Below are positions 34,266 through 46,575 of a DNA stretch of 64,000 bases, piece after piece. The position numbers were made by a program, and so were the translations under genes. Numbering within the stretch: the stretch's first letter is position 1; each line of letters opens with the position of its first letter. This DNA comes from Brooklawnia sp937867175 (lineage in GTDB: Bacteria; Actinomycetota; Actinomycetes; Propionibacteriales; Propionibacteriaceae), in contig DAISIR010000004.1 in the NCBI GenBank assembly GCA_036821905.1, positions 122,608 through 186,607 of the forward strand, written 5' to 3'. The notes beneath the pieces were generated by a model. The model saw only the letters and a program-made list of their open reading frames with translations. It ran no database searches and had not been told where the DNA came from.

Positions 34266-35259
34266 AAATCTGCGAAGTGATCACCTTCATGTACTGCGCG
34301 CGTTCGAAGGCAGCCGGGTCGGACACGTTGTCGGCGCTCATCGACCCCTGCAGTTGGCGAACCGAATCGTAGTCGTGGTCGGTCAGCCAAGTCCCCAGTT
34401 CGGCGAGCATCCGGCCAACCCTGCCGGTCCCGTGCTGGAGCACGGCCGAGGTGGTGCAGGCGACGTCCGCACCGACCAGCAGCGCCTTGACAGCGTCCAG
34501 ACCGGAGTGGACGCCGGTGGTCGCCGCCAAGGACAGCCCGGGCCGCTGGGCACGCAGGATGCCGATCCATCGCAGCGGGAAGCGCAGTTCCTCCGGATTG
34601 GACAGCGCCAACCGACTGGTCATGGCCAAGCCGTCCAAGTCGACCTCCGCGCCGTAGAAGCGGTTGAACAGCACCAGCCCGTTGGCCCCCGCGTCCTCGG
34701 CGCGTCGGGCGAAGCTGCTCAGGCCGGTGATGTGCTGCGAAAGCTTGACGGCCAGCGGCACCTCGATTTGGGCGCGCACCATCGAGATGATGCGCAGGTA
34801 GCGATCCTCCACCGCCGCCGACGACTCGTCCGGGTTGGTGTTCACCGAGTACAGGTTCAACTCGACCGCATCGGCTCCGGCATCGGCGAGCAGCCTGGCG
34901 TACTTCGCCCAGTCGCCAGGACGCGTCCCATTGACGCTGGCCAAGACCGGAATCTGCAGGGCGTCCTTGGCCTGACTCAGCAGCCGCAGGTGCCGATCAG
35001 GACCCAAGCGCTCCCAGTCGATGTCCGGCAGCGGCGCCGAAGCGAACTCTGCGAAGTCATCGCCGGTGTCCTGCAGGGCGACCGCGGCCAGTTCCTCGGC
35101 CTCCACCTCTTCCTGGAAGAGGCTGGGTAGCACCACCGCGCCGGCGCCGGCGTCCTGCAGACCCCGCAGCGAATCGATGCGCCCGGTCAACGGGCTACAG
35201 GACGCGATGATCGGCGTCCGCAACTGCATACCCAGGTAGGTCGTGGTCACGTCGACCAT
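34264..35259 (-). CDS. Dihydroorotate dehydrogenase-like flavoprotein, NifJ-linked
   Basis: A 331-residue TIM-barrel flavoprotein of the dihydroorotate dehydrogenase family. Conserved pieces include TTYLGMQLRTPIIASCSPL at the start, VLASVNG, DAVELNLYSVNTNP and GANGLVLFNRFYG. In the position of the catalytic LSCPN motif it has LYSVN, so the class 1 cysteine is a serine and the proline is lost. The start follows AAGGAG inside the nifJ C terminus, one base after the nifJ stop, so it is co-translated with pyruvate:ferredoxin oxidoreductase. Such nifJ-linked genes recur in anaerobes and are unlikely to be the housekeeping PyrD. A redox partner role is inferred. Confidence 0.8.
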   Translation of the reverse strand: MVDVTTTYLGMQLRTPIIASCSPLTGRIDSLRGLQDAGAGAVVLPSLFQEEVEAEELAAVALQDTGDDFAEFASAPLPDIDWERLGPDRHLRLLSQAKDALQIPVLASVNGTRPGDWAKYARLLADAGADAVELNLYSVNTNPDESSAAVEDRYLRIISMVRAQIEVPLAVKLSQHITGLSSFARRAEDAGANGLVLFNRFYGAEVDLDGLAMTSRLALSNPEELRFPLRWIGILRAQRPGLSLAATTGVHSGLDAVKALLVGADVACTTSAVLQHGTGRVGRMLAELGTWLTDHDYDSVRQLQGSMSADNVSDPAAFERAQYMKVITSQI

Positions 35260-35260
35260 C

Positions 35261-38851
<3,591 letters not shown>

Positions 38852-38909
38852 CGCTCCAGCTTCGCACATCGACACCAAGCTGAGTCAGGTGACCGCCGCG
38901 GGCTGGACG

Positions 38910-39623
38910 TCAATGCTGCCCGTAGACGTTCTGGTAACGCTCGAACAACGAATCGATGTTCTCCTGGGCGATCGGGATGACATCACCCAACTGCTTGGCG
39001 ATATGCACCGTCCGGGCCACCTCTTCCACCATGACCGCTGCCTTGACCGCGTCCTTCGCGTTCTTGCCGATGGTGAACGGACCATGGTTCTGCATCAGCA
39101 CCGCCCGAGACCTGGAGCCGCTGAGCGTCTCGACGATGCCGCGTCCGATGGAGTCATCGCCGATGATCGCGAACGGCCCCACCGGAATGTCACCACCGAA
39201 CTCGTCACCCATCATGGTCAGCACGCAAGGGATGGGTTCGCCACGCGCCGCCCAGGCTGTTGCGTAGGTGGAATGCGTGTGCACCACCCCACCGACCTGA
39301 GGCATGTGGCGATAGACATAGGCGTGGGCGGCGGTGTCGGACGACGGGGAAAGCCGGTCCGGAGTTCCGTCGTCGATCTTCAGTCCGTCCAACGTGCAGA
39401 CCACCATGGTGTCGGCATCGAGTTCGTCGTAGGACACCCCGGAGGGCTTGATGACGAACAGCTCCATGCCCGGCACCCGTTCCGAGACATTTCCTGCGGT
39501 CCAGACCACCAGTTCCCAACGTGGCAACTCTGCGTGCAGTGCCGCGACCCGCTCACGGGTCGCCTGCACCGCGTCCTGCTGATCGGCTGTGAATTCTGTC
39601 AGCTTCAGCATCTCGCGTCTCAC
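38910..39623 (-). CDS. araD: L-ribulose-5-phosphate 4-epimerase
   Basis: A 237-residue zinc-dependent class II aldolase-fold enzyme that converts L-ribulose 5-phosphate to D-xylulose 5-phosphate. Visible motifs are TAGNVSERVPG, the phosphate-site KPSGVSYDEL, the zinc ligands in VHTHSTYATAWAARG and the third histidine in QNHGPFTIG. A GTG at 39623 overlaps the araB stop (GTGA) after AAGG, which favours it over the ATG four codons later. It is second in an araB-araD operon. The isomerase AraA is not in the window. Confidence 0.92.
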   Translation of the reverse strand: MRREMLKLTEFTADQQDAVQATRERVAALHAELPRWELVVWTAGNVSERVPGMELFVIKPSGVSYDELDADTMVVCTLDGLKIDDGTPDRLSPSSDTAAHAYVYRHMPQVGGVVHTHSTYATAWAARGEPIPCVLTMMGDEFGGDIPVGPFAIIGDDSIGRGIVETLSGSRSRAVLMQNHGPFTIGKNAKDAVKAAVMVEEVARTVHIAKQLGDVIPIAQENIDSLFERYQNVYGQH

Positions 39624-41257
39624 GCGCCCTTCTGGATCTGGCGCAGCTTGTACATCACATCATTGCCACCGCGACCGAAGTAGTCGTGCAGTTTGAGGTA
39701 CTCGGCGTAGATCGGGTCGTATTCCAGCGCGCGTTCCTCGTTCGGCGCGTACTGGTTCTCCACCTTCCCGCCCATGGCCGCCGAGGCTGCGAAGACGTCG
39801 GGGTAGAGTCCGGCAGCCACGGCAGCGTAGATCGCCGCGCCGAGAGCGGGCGCCTGACTGGAAGTGGCCGTCGACAGCGGTCGCCGACAGATGTCGGCGA
39901 AAAGCTGCATCAGGAACGCGTTCTTCAGCAGCCCGCCGGCAGCCACGATCTCAGTGATCTCGACGCCGTGCTGCTCGAAGTTCTCGATGATCACGCGGGC
40001 GCCGAAGACCGTGGCCTCCAGCAAGGCACGGTATTGGTCCTCGGGCTTGGTGAGCAGGGTCTGACCCAAGATCATGCCCGACAGGTTGGCGTCCGCCAGG
40101 ATCGACCGGTTGCCGTTGTGCCAGTCCAGAGCGAGCAGGCCGTGCTCACCCACCCGCTGCTGGGCAGCCTTGTTGGTGAGCAACTCGTGAACGCTGATAC
40201 CTTGCTCAGCGGCCTCAGCTTCGTAGCTGCCCGGCACGCAATTGCTGACGAACCAGGCGAAGATGTCACCGACGGCCGTCTGGCCTGCCTCGAAGCCCCA
40301 CTTGCCGGGGACTATGCCACCGAGAACGGTGCCAAAGACGCCAGGCACGTCTTTGTACTCGTTGCCCGAAACCACCCAGCAGACCGAGGTGCCCAGGATT
40401 CCGGTCAGCTGACCCGGTTCCACAGCCTCGACCGCCGGGGCGGTCACGTGGGCGTCGATGTTGCCGACGGCGACCACCACGTCGGTGCTCAGCCCGAGTT
40501 CGTCGGCCCACTGCTGGGTCAGGGTGCCGACTGGTTCACCCAGCGGCTTGATCGGGGCGGACATCTTCTCTTCGAAGACGTTGGCGAAACCAGGGTTCAG
40601 CGCCGACAGGAACTCCTTGGACGGGTAGGAGCCGTCTTGGTACATGCGCTTGTAGCCGGAGTCACCCTCGGCGTAGACGAGATTGCCGGTCAGCATCCAA
40701 GGGATCCAGTCGAGCGCATTCACGATGTGTGCAGCGGCCGCGTAGACCTCGGGGGCCTCTTCGAGGGTCTCCAGCGCTTTCGGCAGCAGCAGTTCGCTGG
40801 ACAACACCCCGCCGTAGCGTCCCAGCCAGGACTCGTTGCGTTCTTGTGCGAGCTGGACGATTCGGTCGGCCTGCGCCTGGCCGCCGTGATGCTTCCACAA
40901 CTTGATCCAGGCGTGCGGATTGTCCTTGAACTCGTCCAACTGGCACAGCGGAGTGCCCTTCTCGTCGGTGACCAGCACGGTCGCCGACGTGTGGTCGAGG
41001 CCGATGCCCTTGACCTCGCTGGGATCGATGCCAGCTTGCGCCACAGCGCTCGGGATGCAGTGCCGCAGACAGTCGAGGTAGTCCTGCGGATCTTGCAGGG
41101 CGTACTCTGCCGGCAGTGAAGTGCCTGCGAGCTCGCGGACGATCACAGCGTGCGGATAGTCGAGAACTCCGGCGCCCTTTTCCTCACCGGTCTGCGCATC
41201 GACCACTATGGCGCGCGCAGAAAGAGTGCCAAAATCCATTCCAATTACGTAGCTCAT
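39620..41257 (-). CDS. araB: L-ribulokinase
   Basis: A 545-residue FGGY kinase that phosphorylates L-ribulose for the araD enzyme encoded just downstream. GMDFGTLSARAIVVD opens the protein, a form typical of AraB, and GLDHTSATVLVTD, GGVLSSELLLPK and DWIPWMLTGN match the family. Its length fits AraB (about 550) rather than xylulokinase (about 500). AGAGAGG upstream of the ATG at 41257 is the ribosome site. It is divergent from the second araM copy across a 162-base gap that probably carries the control sites. Confidence 0.92.
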   Translation of the reverse strand: MSYVIGMDFGTLSARAIVVDAQTGEEKGAGVLDYPHAVIVRELAGTSLPAEYALQDPQDYLDCLRHCIPSAVAQAGIDPSEVKGIGLDHTSATVLVTDEKGTPLCQLDEFKDNPHAWIKLWKHHGGQAQADRIVQLAQERNESWLGRYGGVLSSELLLPKALETLEEAPEVYAAAAHIVNALDWIPWMLTGNLVYAEGDSGYKRMYQDGSYPSKEFLSALNPGFANVFEEKMSAPIKPLGEPVGTLTQQWADELGLSTDVVVAVGNIDAHVTAPAVEAVEPGQLTGILGTSVCWVVSGNEYKDVPGVFGTVLGGIVPGKWGFEAGQTAVGDIFAWFVSNCVPGSYEAEAAEQGISVHELLTNKAAQQRVGEHGLLALDWHNGNRSILADANLSGMILGQTLLTKPEDQYRALLEATVFGARVIIENFEQHGVEITEIVAAGGLLKNAFLMQLFADICRRPLSTATSSQAPALGAAIYAAVAAGLYPDVFAASAAMGGKVENQYAPNEERALEYDPIYAEYLKLHDYFGRGGNDVMYKLRQIQKGA

Positions 41258-41367
41258 CACGTTGCCTCTCTGCATTCGGGAAGCCGGGCGGTGGCTCAAT
41301 CGGCCACCCTTGGACGTCCCCGGAGCCTATCATTGGAGCGACCGGCCGAGCCGGGCTCCAAGGCATT

Positions 41368-41384
41368 CGACTGTGTTCCAGTCG
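41368..41384. promoter_or_regulatory. Candidate operator in the araB-araM divergent gap
   Basis: CGACTG-TGTTC-CAGTCG is a perfect six-base inverted repeat with a five-base spacer. It sits 36 bases before the araM copy 2 start, downstream of a possible -10 (TATCAT, 41328-41333). GGAGCC (41322-41327) and GGCTCC (41354-41359) form a second inverted repeat. A sugar-responsive repressor site is inferred; no regulator gene is in the window. Confidence 0.35.
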
Positions 41385-41419
41385 CTGACTGCCAGCCCCA
41401 GAACGAAGGGACATGACCA

Positions 41420-42805
41420 ATGACGAAACTCATCGATCAGGCACTAGAGCGGGCCACCGACACCAAGGCAATCGTGACCGGACGAGGCGTCGTCGATCGA
41501 ACCGGTGACGTCTTCACCAGCACCTTCGGTGACGCCGCCGCATGCATTCTGGTTGCCGATGAGAACACCTGGGCTGCCGCTGGCGAGCAGGTCAAGGCGT
41601 CACTCGAAGCGGCTGGCGTGAAGCTTCTGGAGCCCTACATCTTCCCCGGCACACCCACTCTCTACGCGGGTTACGAAAACGTTGAGAAGCTGCGCGAGCA
41701 CCTCCAGGGTGTCGACGCGATCGCCTGCTCGATAGCTTCCGGCACTCTGAACGACATCACGAAGCTCGCCTCTGGTGAGTTGGGTCGTGCGTACATGAAC
41801 GTCTGCACCGCAGCCTCCATGGACGGCTATGCCGCCTATGGCGCCTCGATCACCCGCGACGGGTTCAAGATCACCCGGAACTGCCCCGCGCCGGCGGCGC
41901 TGGTCGCCGACCTCGACATCATGGCCGCTGCCCCGAAGCGGTTGACCGCCATCGGTTACGGCGACCTGATCGAGAAGATCCCGGCGGGTGCCGACTGGTT
42001 GGTCGCCGACGAGTTGGGCAGCGAAGCGGTGCGCGACAACGTCTGGGACCTGGTGCAGCCGCCGCTGATGGATGCCCTCAACGATCCCGAGGGGCTGGCC
42101 GCCGGCGAACCGGAGGCCATCGGCAGGCTCGCCGAGGAACTCATCCTGTCGGGCCTGGCGATGCAGGCGATGCAGTCTTCGCGTCCGGCCTCGGGTGCTG
42201 GCCACAACTTCTCGCATCAATGGGAGATGGAGGGGCACGGCCTGAACTGGGAACCCCCACTGAGCCACGGCAACAAGGTGGGGCTTGGCACGGTGGCATC
42301 GTCGGCTGTCTACGATCTGTTGGCCGATCTCGACGTGGCATCGGTCGACCCTGAAAAGCGTGCCGCCGAATGGCTGACGCCCGAGCAGAACGATGAGCGG
42401 GTGGCAGCCCTGCAGCCGATCCCGGCGATCCGCGACGCGGCGCTGGCCCAGTCGCGTGACAAGTACGTGCCCGTCGAGCAGGCGGCCGCCCGCGTCCAGC
42501 TGATCAAGGACCATTGGGCCAACGTGCTGGAACGAGTGGCCCCCCAGGTGGTGCCGGCCAGCGAGATCGCCGACATGCTGCGTCGCGTCGGTGCGCCCTA
42601 CCATCCGGTGCAGATCGACATCGACCAAGCGAAGCTGCGGAAGACCTACTACCAGTCGCAGACAATCCGCAGCCGTTACACCATCATGGATGCACTGTTC
42701 GAGCTGGGTTTGTTGGACGAGGTGGTCGACAAGCTGTTCGCCCCCGGTGGCTACTGGGCCGAGGCCCCAGTGCCGACCGAGGGCTTCATCAAGCCAGCCG
42801 AGTAG
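41420..42805 (+). CDS. araM: AraM-type dehydrogenase (sn-glycerol-1-phosphate dehydrogenase family), copy 2
   Basis: A 461-residue paralogue of the protein encoded at 2452-3813, sharing long matching stretches such as SGTLNDITKLASGELGRAYM, CTAASMDGYAAYGAS and VQPPL, and the motif SRPASGAGHNFSHQWEMEGHG. The metal-site histidines (AGHNF and LSHGNK) are kept; the Glu before the first histidine in copy 1 is Gly here. GAAGGGA ends eight bases before the ATG at 41420, which decides against the out-of-frame ATG at 41413. It is divergent from araB-araD and convergent with a second FGGY kinase. It probably reduces a triose or ketose phosphate with NAD(P)H; the true substrate is unknown. Confidence 0.87.
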   Translation: MTKLIDQALERATDTKAIVTGRGVVDRTGDVFTSTFGDAAACILVADENTWAAAGEQVKASLEAAGVKLLEPYIFPGTPTLYAGYENVEKLREHLQGVDAIACSIASGTLNDITKLASGELGRAYMNVCTAASMDGYAAYGASITRDGFKITRNCPAPAALVADLDIMAAAPKRLTAIGYGDLIEKIPAGADWLVADELGSEAVRDNVWDLVQPPLMDALNDPEGLAAGEPEAIGRLAEELILSGLAMQAMQSSRPASGAGHNFSHQWEMEGHGLNWEPPLSHGNKVGLGTVASSAVYDLLADLDVASVDPEKRAAEWLTPEQNDERVAALQPIPAIRDAALAQSRDKYVPVEQAAARVQLIKDHWANVLERVAPQVVPASEIADMLRRVGAPYHPVQIDIDQAKLRKTYYQSQTIRSRYTIMDALFELGLLDEVVDKLFAPGGYWAEAPVPTEGFIKPAE

Positions 42806-42829
42806 CCAGCCCGCAACAAGCGATCAACG

Positions 42830-42863
42830 ACAGGCCGGCCCAGGTTTTCCCGGGCCGGCCTGT
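42830..42863. terminator. Strong bidirectional terminator hairpin
   Basis: ACAGGCCGGCCC (42830-42841) pairs perfectly with GGGCCGGCCTGT (42852-42863), a 12-base stem with a ten-base loop, between the convergent araM copy 2 and FGGY kinase genes. No T-tract follows on either strand. Confidence 0.8.
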
Positions 42864-42868
42864 TGCGA

Positions 42869-44392
42869 TCAGTTCAGCGGGTGCTGACGAGCGAACTCGT
42901 ACTGGTCATCGAAGATGCCCTCCAACTGCCGGTAGACATTGTTCTGGATCTCGCCGAGTTCCAGATAGGTCTGATGGTTGTCCATATCGGGTTCGGTGGT
43001 CGTCCCTTGGGTCGTCATGGCCTTGGCAGCTGCTTGGACCGACTCGTGCACCCCGGTGGCCGTCATGGCCATCACCGCAGCACCCATTGCCGACGCCTCG
43101 TCGATGGGGCACTCGGTCAACGGAACTCCCACGGCGTCCGCCATGATTCCGCGCCACAACGGTGAACGCTGCCCACCACCGACTGCGGTCAAGGTGGTCA
43201 GCGGCACACCGGTAGTGCGCTGCAAGCCTGCCAGGTTCCGGGCCATCTCGATGCTGATGCCCTCCAGGACCGAGCGGTACAGCTCTGCCCGGCCGTAGGA
43301 GCCGGCCAGCCCGACGACGGCACCGTGCGCGACCGGATTCCAGTGCGGGGATTGCACGGCATTCCAGTAGGGCAGGGTGACCAGCCCGCCGCACCCGACG
43401 GCCACTGCGCTGGAGGCCTCTTCGAGGGCAGGATCGGGGCGTCCCTTGAGCACCGGGTCGCCCAGCTTCTCCCGGAACCAGCCAGCCAGGTAGGCGCCCG
43501 AGTTCTGCACGATCTCGAGCACATACTGACCAGGGATGCCCGCCGCGTCGGTGCGGAAGACGTCGGCGTATTCATAGCTGGCGCTGTGCACCCCGGCAAC
43601 CAATGCGGTGCCCATGTTCAGGTAGGCCTCGTCCGGCCCGATCGCTCCGACACCCAGAGCGGCGGCTTGACCATCGCCGCAGGACGCCACCAGCGAGACC
43701 GGCTGATCGAGCCCCCACCCCTGGCTGACCTCACGCTTCACGACATCGATGACCGAGGCCGCTGGCACCAGTTCGGGCAGTTGGGCACGATCGAGACCGG
43801 CGTGGCCCAGCATCAGGTCCGACCAGGTCAAGTTGGCCATGTCGAACAACCCGAGGCTGTCGGCGGCGGCTTGGGAGTCGACCCAGCGTCCAGTCATGGC
43901 ATGCACCAGATAGGCGTGCACCCCGACCAGCTTGTCGGCCCGACGCAGCACCTCGGGTTCGTTGTCGGCGAGCCAAGCGATCTTGTAGACCGAAGGCGTG
44001 ACATCGGGTTGGAAGCCGGTCAGCTGGTGCACAGCCTCGGTACCGAAGCGACGCACTTGGTCGGCTGCCCGGCCATCAAGCCAAATGATGCCGGGACGCA
44101 GCGGTTCGCCGTCCTCGTCGACCAACGCGAACGTCTGGCGCTGAATGGTCGCACAGATGTGCGTGATGCGTGCCTGGTCATCGACGGACAACGCGGCCAC
44201 GGCCCTGGCAATGGCCGAATTGGTGCTGAGCCACCAGTCGCGGGGGTCCTGCTCATAGAAGTCGACCCGGGGCGTGTGCAGCTCGAACTCGGCCTTGCCT
44301 TGGGCAAGCACCGAGCCGGTCTCGTCAACGATGATCGCCTTGGTGCTCGTAGTCGAACTGTCAACGCCGATTACCAGCGGGGAAACGGGCAT
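42869..44392 (-). CDS. FGGY-family kinase (xylulokinase-like)
   Basis: A 507-residue FGGY kinase. The N-terminal actin-like domain opens with VIGVDSSTTSTKAIIVDE, the middle has SCGDGQAAALGVGA with the catalytic Asp, and the C-terminal domain has TAVGGGQRSPLWRGIMAD. Length and layout resemble xylulokinase, which would complete the araB-araD route to D-xylulose 5-phosphate, but glycerol or other polyol kinases are near relatives. GAGGAGG lies just upstream of the ATG. A perfect inverted repeat surrounds its -10 at 44415-44438. It is monocistronic and convergent with araM copy 2. Confidence 0.85.
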   Translation of the reverse strand: MPVSPLVIGVDSSTTSTKAIIVDETGSVLAQGKAEFELHTPRVDFYEQDPRDWWLSTNSAIARAVAALSVDDQARITHICATIQRQTFALVDEDGEPLRPGIIWLDGRAADQVRRFGTEAVHQLTGFQPDVTPSVYKIAWLADNEPEVLRRADKLVGVHAYLVHAMTGRWVDSQAAADSLGLFDMANLTWSDLMLGHAGLDRAQLPELVPAASVIDVVKREVSQGWGLDQPVSLVASCGDGQAAALGVGAIGPDEAYLNMGTALVAGVHSASYEYADVFRTDAAGIPGQYVLEIVQNSGAYLAGWFREKLGDPVLKGRPDPALEEASSAVAVGCGGLVTLPYWNAVQSPHWNPVAHGAVVGLAGSYGRAELYRSVLEGISIEMARNLAGLQRTTGVPLTTLTAVGGGQRSPLWRGIMADAVGVPLTECPIDEASAMGAAVMAMTATGVHESVQAAAKAMTTQGTTTEPDMDNHQTYLELGEIQNNVYRQLEGIFDDQYEFARQHPLN

Positions 44393-44414
44393 GAAATACC
44401 TCCTCGTGCGGGTT

Positions 44415-44438
44415 GGTTGGCAGCCTAACCGGCCAACC
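44415..44438 (-). promoter_or_regulatory. Operator-like palindrome around the -10 of the FGGY kinase gene
   Basis: GGTTGGC (44415-44421) and GCCAACC (44432-44438) are perfect inverted repeats whose ten-base spacer contains the -10 TAGGCT (minus strand, 44422-44427). A protein bound here would block the promoter directly. The transcript would have a leader of about 23 bases with a GAGGAGG ribosome site. Confidence 0.55.
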
Positions 44439-44463
44439 GCCGCTTAGAAGGTGTTCACCCCGA

Positions 44464-45708
44464 TCAGACCAGGAAGCGGTAGAACGGGCTCTCGGGGTCG
44501 ATGACCTCGACCTGCAACTGGGAGTGCTCCATCCGACGCAACAACTCGTCCAGCGAGCCTGGGTCACCAAGTTCGACACCGACCAACGCGGGCCCCACCT
44601 CTCGGTTGCTGCGCTTGACGTATTCGAACAAAGTGATGTCGTCATCAGGCCCGAGAACCTCGTCGAGGAAGCGCCGCAGAGCGCCGGGTTCCTGCGGGAA
44701 CTGCACCAAGAAGTAGTGCTTGCGTCCCTCGAAGACCAGCGACCGCTCCACGATCTCGGCGTAACGGGAGACGTCGTTGTTGCCGCCGCTCACGATCGCC
44801 ACCACCGTCTGGCCGGGCTCGACCGAGACCTGCGTTCGCAAGGCCGCCGACGCCAGCGCTCCGGCGGGCTCGGTGATCACGCCATCGGTCTGATAGAGGT
44901 CGAGCATCTCACTGCAAATCTGGCCCTCGGCCACGGTGGCCCACTCGCAGCCCTTCTGTTGAATGATCGGCAGGGTCAGCGTCCCCGCCGTGCGCACCGC
45001 CACCCCATCGGCAAAGGTGTCGAGGCGGTCGAGCCGCACCGGGTGGCCGGCCCACAGTGCCGCCTGCATGCTGGCCGCCCCCGCGGGCTCCACACCGATC
45101 ACCCGGGTGGCCGGCCAACGCTCGCGGATCCAAGCCAGGCAACCGGCCAGCAGTCCGCCGCCGCCGACCGGGACCAGCAGCACGTCCGGCGCCAGCCCGA
45201 TCTGGTCGACGATCTCGGGCGCGACGGTGCCCTGGCCGGCGATGGTGCGCAGGTCGTCGAATGCGTGCACCTTCACCGTGCCGGTCGCCTCAGCCTCCGC
45301 GGCTGCCGCAGCAGCCGCCTCGTCGTAGGTGTTGCCGACGAAGACCAACTCCACCCAGTTACCGCCCAACGCCAGCATCCGATCACGCTTCTGCCGCGGG
45401 GTGGTCGTCGGGCAGAAGATGCGGCCCTTGATTCCCAAGTGCGCACAGGCGTAGGCAACGCCTTGGCCATGGTTGCCGGCGGAGGCACAGATCACACCCG
45501 CGGCTCGCTCGCCGGCGCTCAAGGTGCTCATGAAGTGGTATGCGCCACGCAGCTTGTAGGAGCGCACCGGCTGCAGGTCTTCGCGCTTGAGCAGCACTTC
45601 CGCCCCGGTCAGATCGCTGAGACGATCGTTTCGGATCAGCTCGGTGCGTCTGGCCACCCCGGCCAGGTTCGCGGCAGCGGTTTCAATGTCGGCAGCACGC
45701 AATGTCAC
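44464..45708 (-). CDS. ilvA: Threonine ammonia-lyase
   Basis: A 414-residue PLP enzyme that deaminates threonine to 2-oxobutanoate, the entry to isoleucine synthesis and a source of propionyl-CoA. The PLP lysine is Lys52 in SYKLRGAYHF. SAGNHGQGVA and VGGGGLLAG form the cofactor-phosphate sites. A C-terminal ACT-like regulatory domain (about residues 325-414, with FPQEPGALRRFLDEV) indicates the biosynthetic short form. I placed the start at the GTG at 45708; CACAAT ends six bases before it, a weak leaderless signal. The longer frame overlaps the preceding gene. Confidence 0.92.
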   Translation of the reverse strand: MTLRAADIETAAANLAGVARRTELIRNDRLSDLTGAEVLLKREDLQPVRSYKLRGAYHFMSTLSAGERAAGVICASAGNHGQGVAYACAHLGIKGRIFCPTTTPRQKRDRMLALGGNWVELVFVGNTYDEAAAAAAAEAEATGTVKVHAFDDLRTIAGQGTVAPEIVDQIGLAPDVLLVPVGGGGLLAGCLAWIRERWPATRVIGVEPAGAASMQAALWAGHPVRLDRLDTFADGVAVRTAGTLTLPIIQQKGCEWATVAEGQICSEMLDLYQTDGVITEPAGALASAALRTQVSVEPGQTVVAIVSGGNNDVSRYAEIVERSLVFEGRKHYFLVQFPQEPGALRRFLDEVLGPDDDITLFEYVKRSNREVGPALVGVELGDPGSLDELLRRMEHSQLQVEVIDPESPFYRFLV

Positions 45709-45727
45709 CGCCCCATTGTGGCCCAAC

Positions 45728-46573
45728 TCAGCGGTCGCCGAGTTCCACTCGATCGGGATGGGAACCAACCCGACGGTTCTGGTCGAGGGAGTCGATGGTC
45801 GCCATCTGCTGGGCCGACAACTCGAAGTCGAAGACGTCGGCGTTCTGGATCATCCGCTCACGGTGCGTCGATTTCGGAATGACGACCAATCCGCGCTGCA
45901 GATGCCAACGGATGACGACCTGCGCGGCTGAGCGTCCGGCTTCTTGCGCCAAGTCGAGGACCACCGGATCAGACAGCAGTGCGCCGCGGGCCAGCGGGGA
46001 CCAGGATGCCGTGACGATGCCCAATTCAGCATGCAGTTGCACTAGTTGACGCTGCGCGAGGTAGGGATGCAACTCGATCTGGTTGAGCGCCGGGGCAACC
46101 CCGGTCGCGTCGATGATCGCGCGCAGGTGGTGCTCCTGAAAGTTCGAGGTGCCGACCGCGCGGCTCCTGCCGTCCGCCTCGAACTCGAGCATCGTCTGCC
46201 AGGTCTCGACGTAGTTGGTGGTCTGCGCCATCGGCCAGTGGATGAGGAAGAGGTCGAGTTGATCGATTCGCAGATCGTCGAGAGTCTTGGCGAACGCGTC
46301 CCGCGCCGCCTGCGGCTCATGGTACGGATTGTTGAGCTTGCTGGTGATGAAGACCTCGTCGCGCGCCAGGCCGCTGTCGGCGATCGCGGCTCCGACCTGG
46401 GCTTCGTTGCCGTACATCTCGGCGGTATCGATGTGCCGGTAGCCGACCTCCAGCGCGTCGCGGACCGCACGATAGGCGTCCTCGGCCCGCACCTTGTAGG
46501 TGCCATACCCGAACTGCGGAATCAGCACCCCGTTGTGCAACTGAATGGCCGGGGACGGTAGAGCGTTTGCCAT
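45728..46573 (-). CDS. Aldo/keto reductase
   Basis: A 281-residue NADPH-dependent (beta/alpha)8 oxidoreductase of the AKR5 type, related to 2,5-diketo-gluconate reductases. The catalytic tetrad is visible: Asp and Tyr in HIDTAEMYGNE, Lys in ITSKLNN and His in FLIHWPM. The C-terminal cofactor motif VVIPKSTHRERM is present. GGAGG lies seven bases before the ATG at 46573, which I prefer to the GTG at 46579 next to that site. It is upstream of ilvA and follows the sirtuin gene. Confidence 0.92.
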   Translation of the reverse strand: MANALPSPAIQLHNGVLIPQFGYGTYKVRAEDAYRAVRDALEVGYRHIDTAEMYGNEAQVGAAIADSGLARDEVFITSKLNNPYHEPQAARDAFAKTLDDLRIDQLDLFLIHWPMAQTTNYVETWQTMLEFEADGRSRAVGTSNFQEHHLRAIIDATGVAPALNQIELHPYLAQRQLVQLHAELGIVTASWSPLARGALLSDPVVLDLAQEAGRSAAQVVIRWHLQRGLVVIPKSTHRERMIQNADVFDFELSAQQMATIDSLDQNRRVGSHPDRVELGDR

Positions 46574-46575
46574 GT

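Noticed and set aside
39686..41119. A 477-codon plus-strand frame opposite araB
   Set aside because: It is a GC-rich antisense shadow of a well-supported ribulokinase and contains no motif or plausible ribosome site.
44413..45882. A 489-codon plus-strand frame opposite ilvA
   Set aside because: It mirrors ilvA codon by codon; low-complexity His/Gln/Arg content is typical of antisense frames in such genomes.
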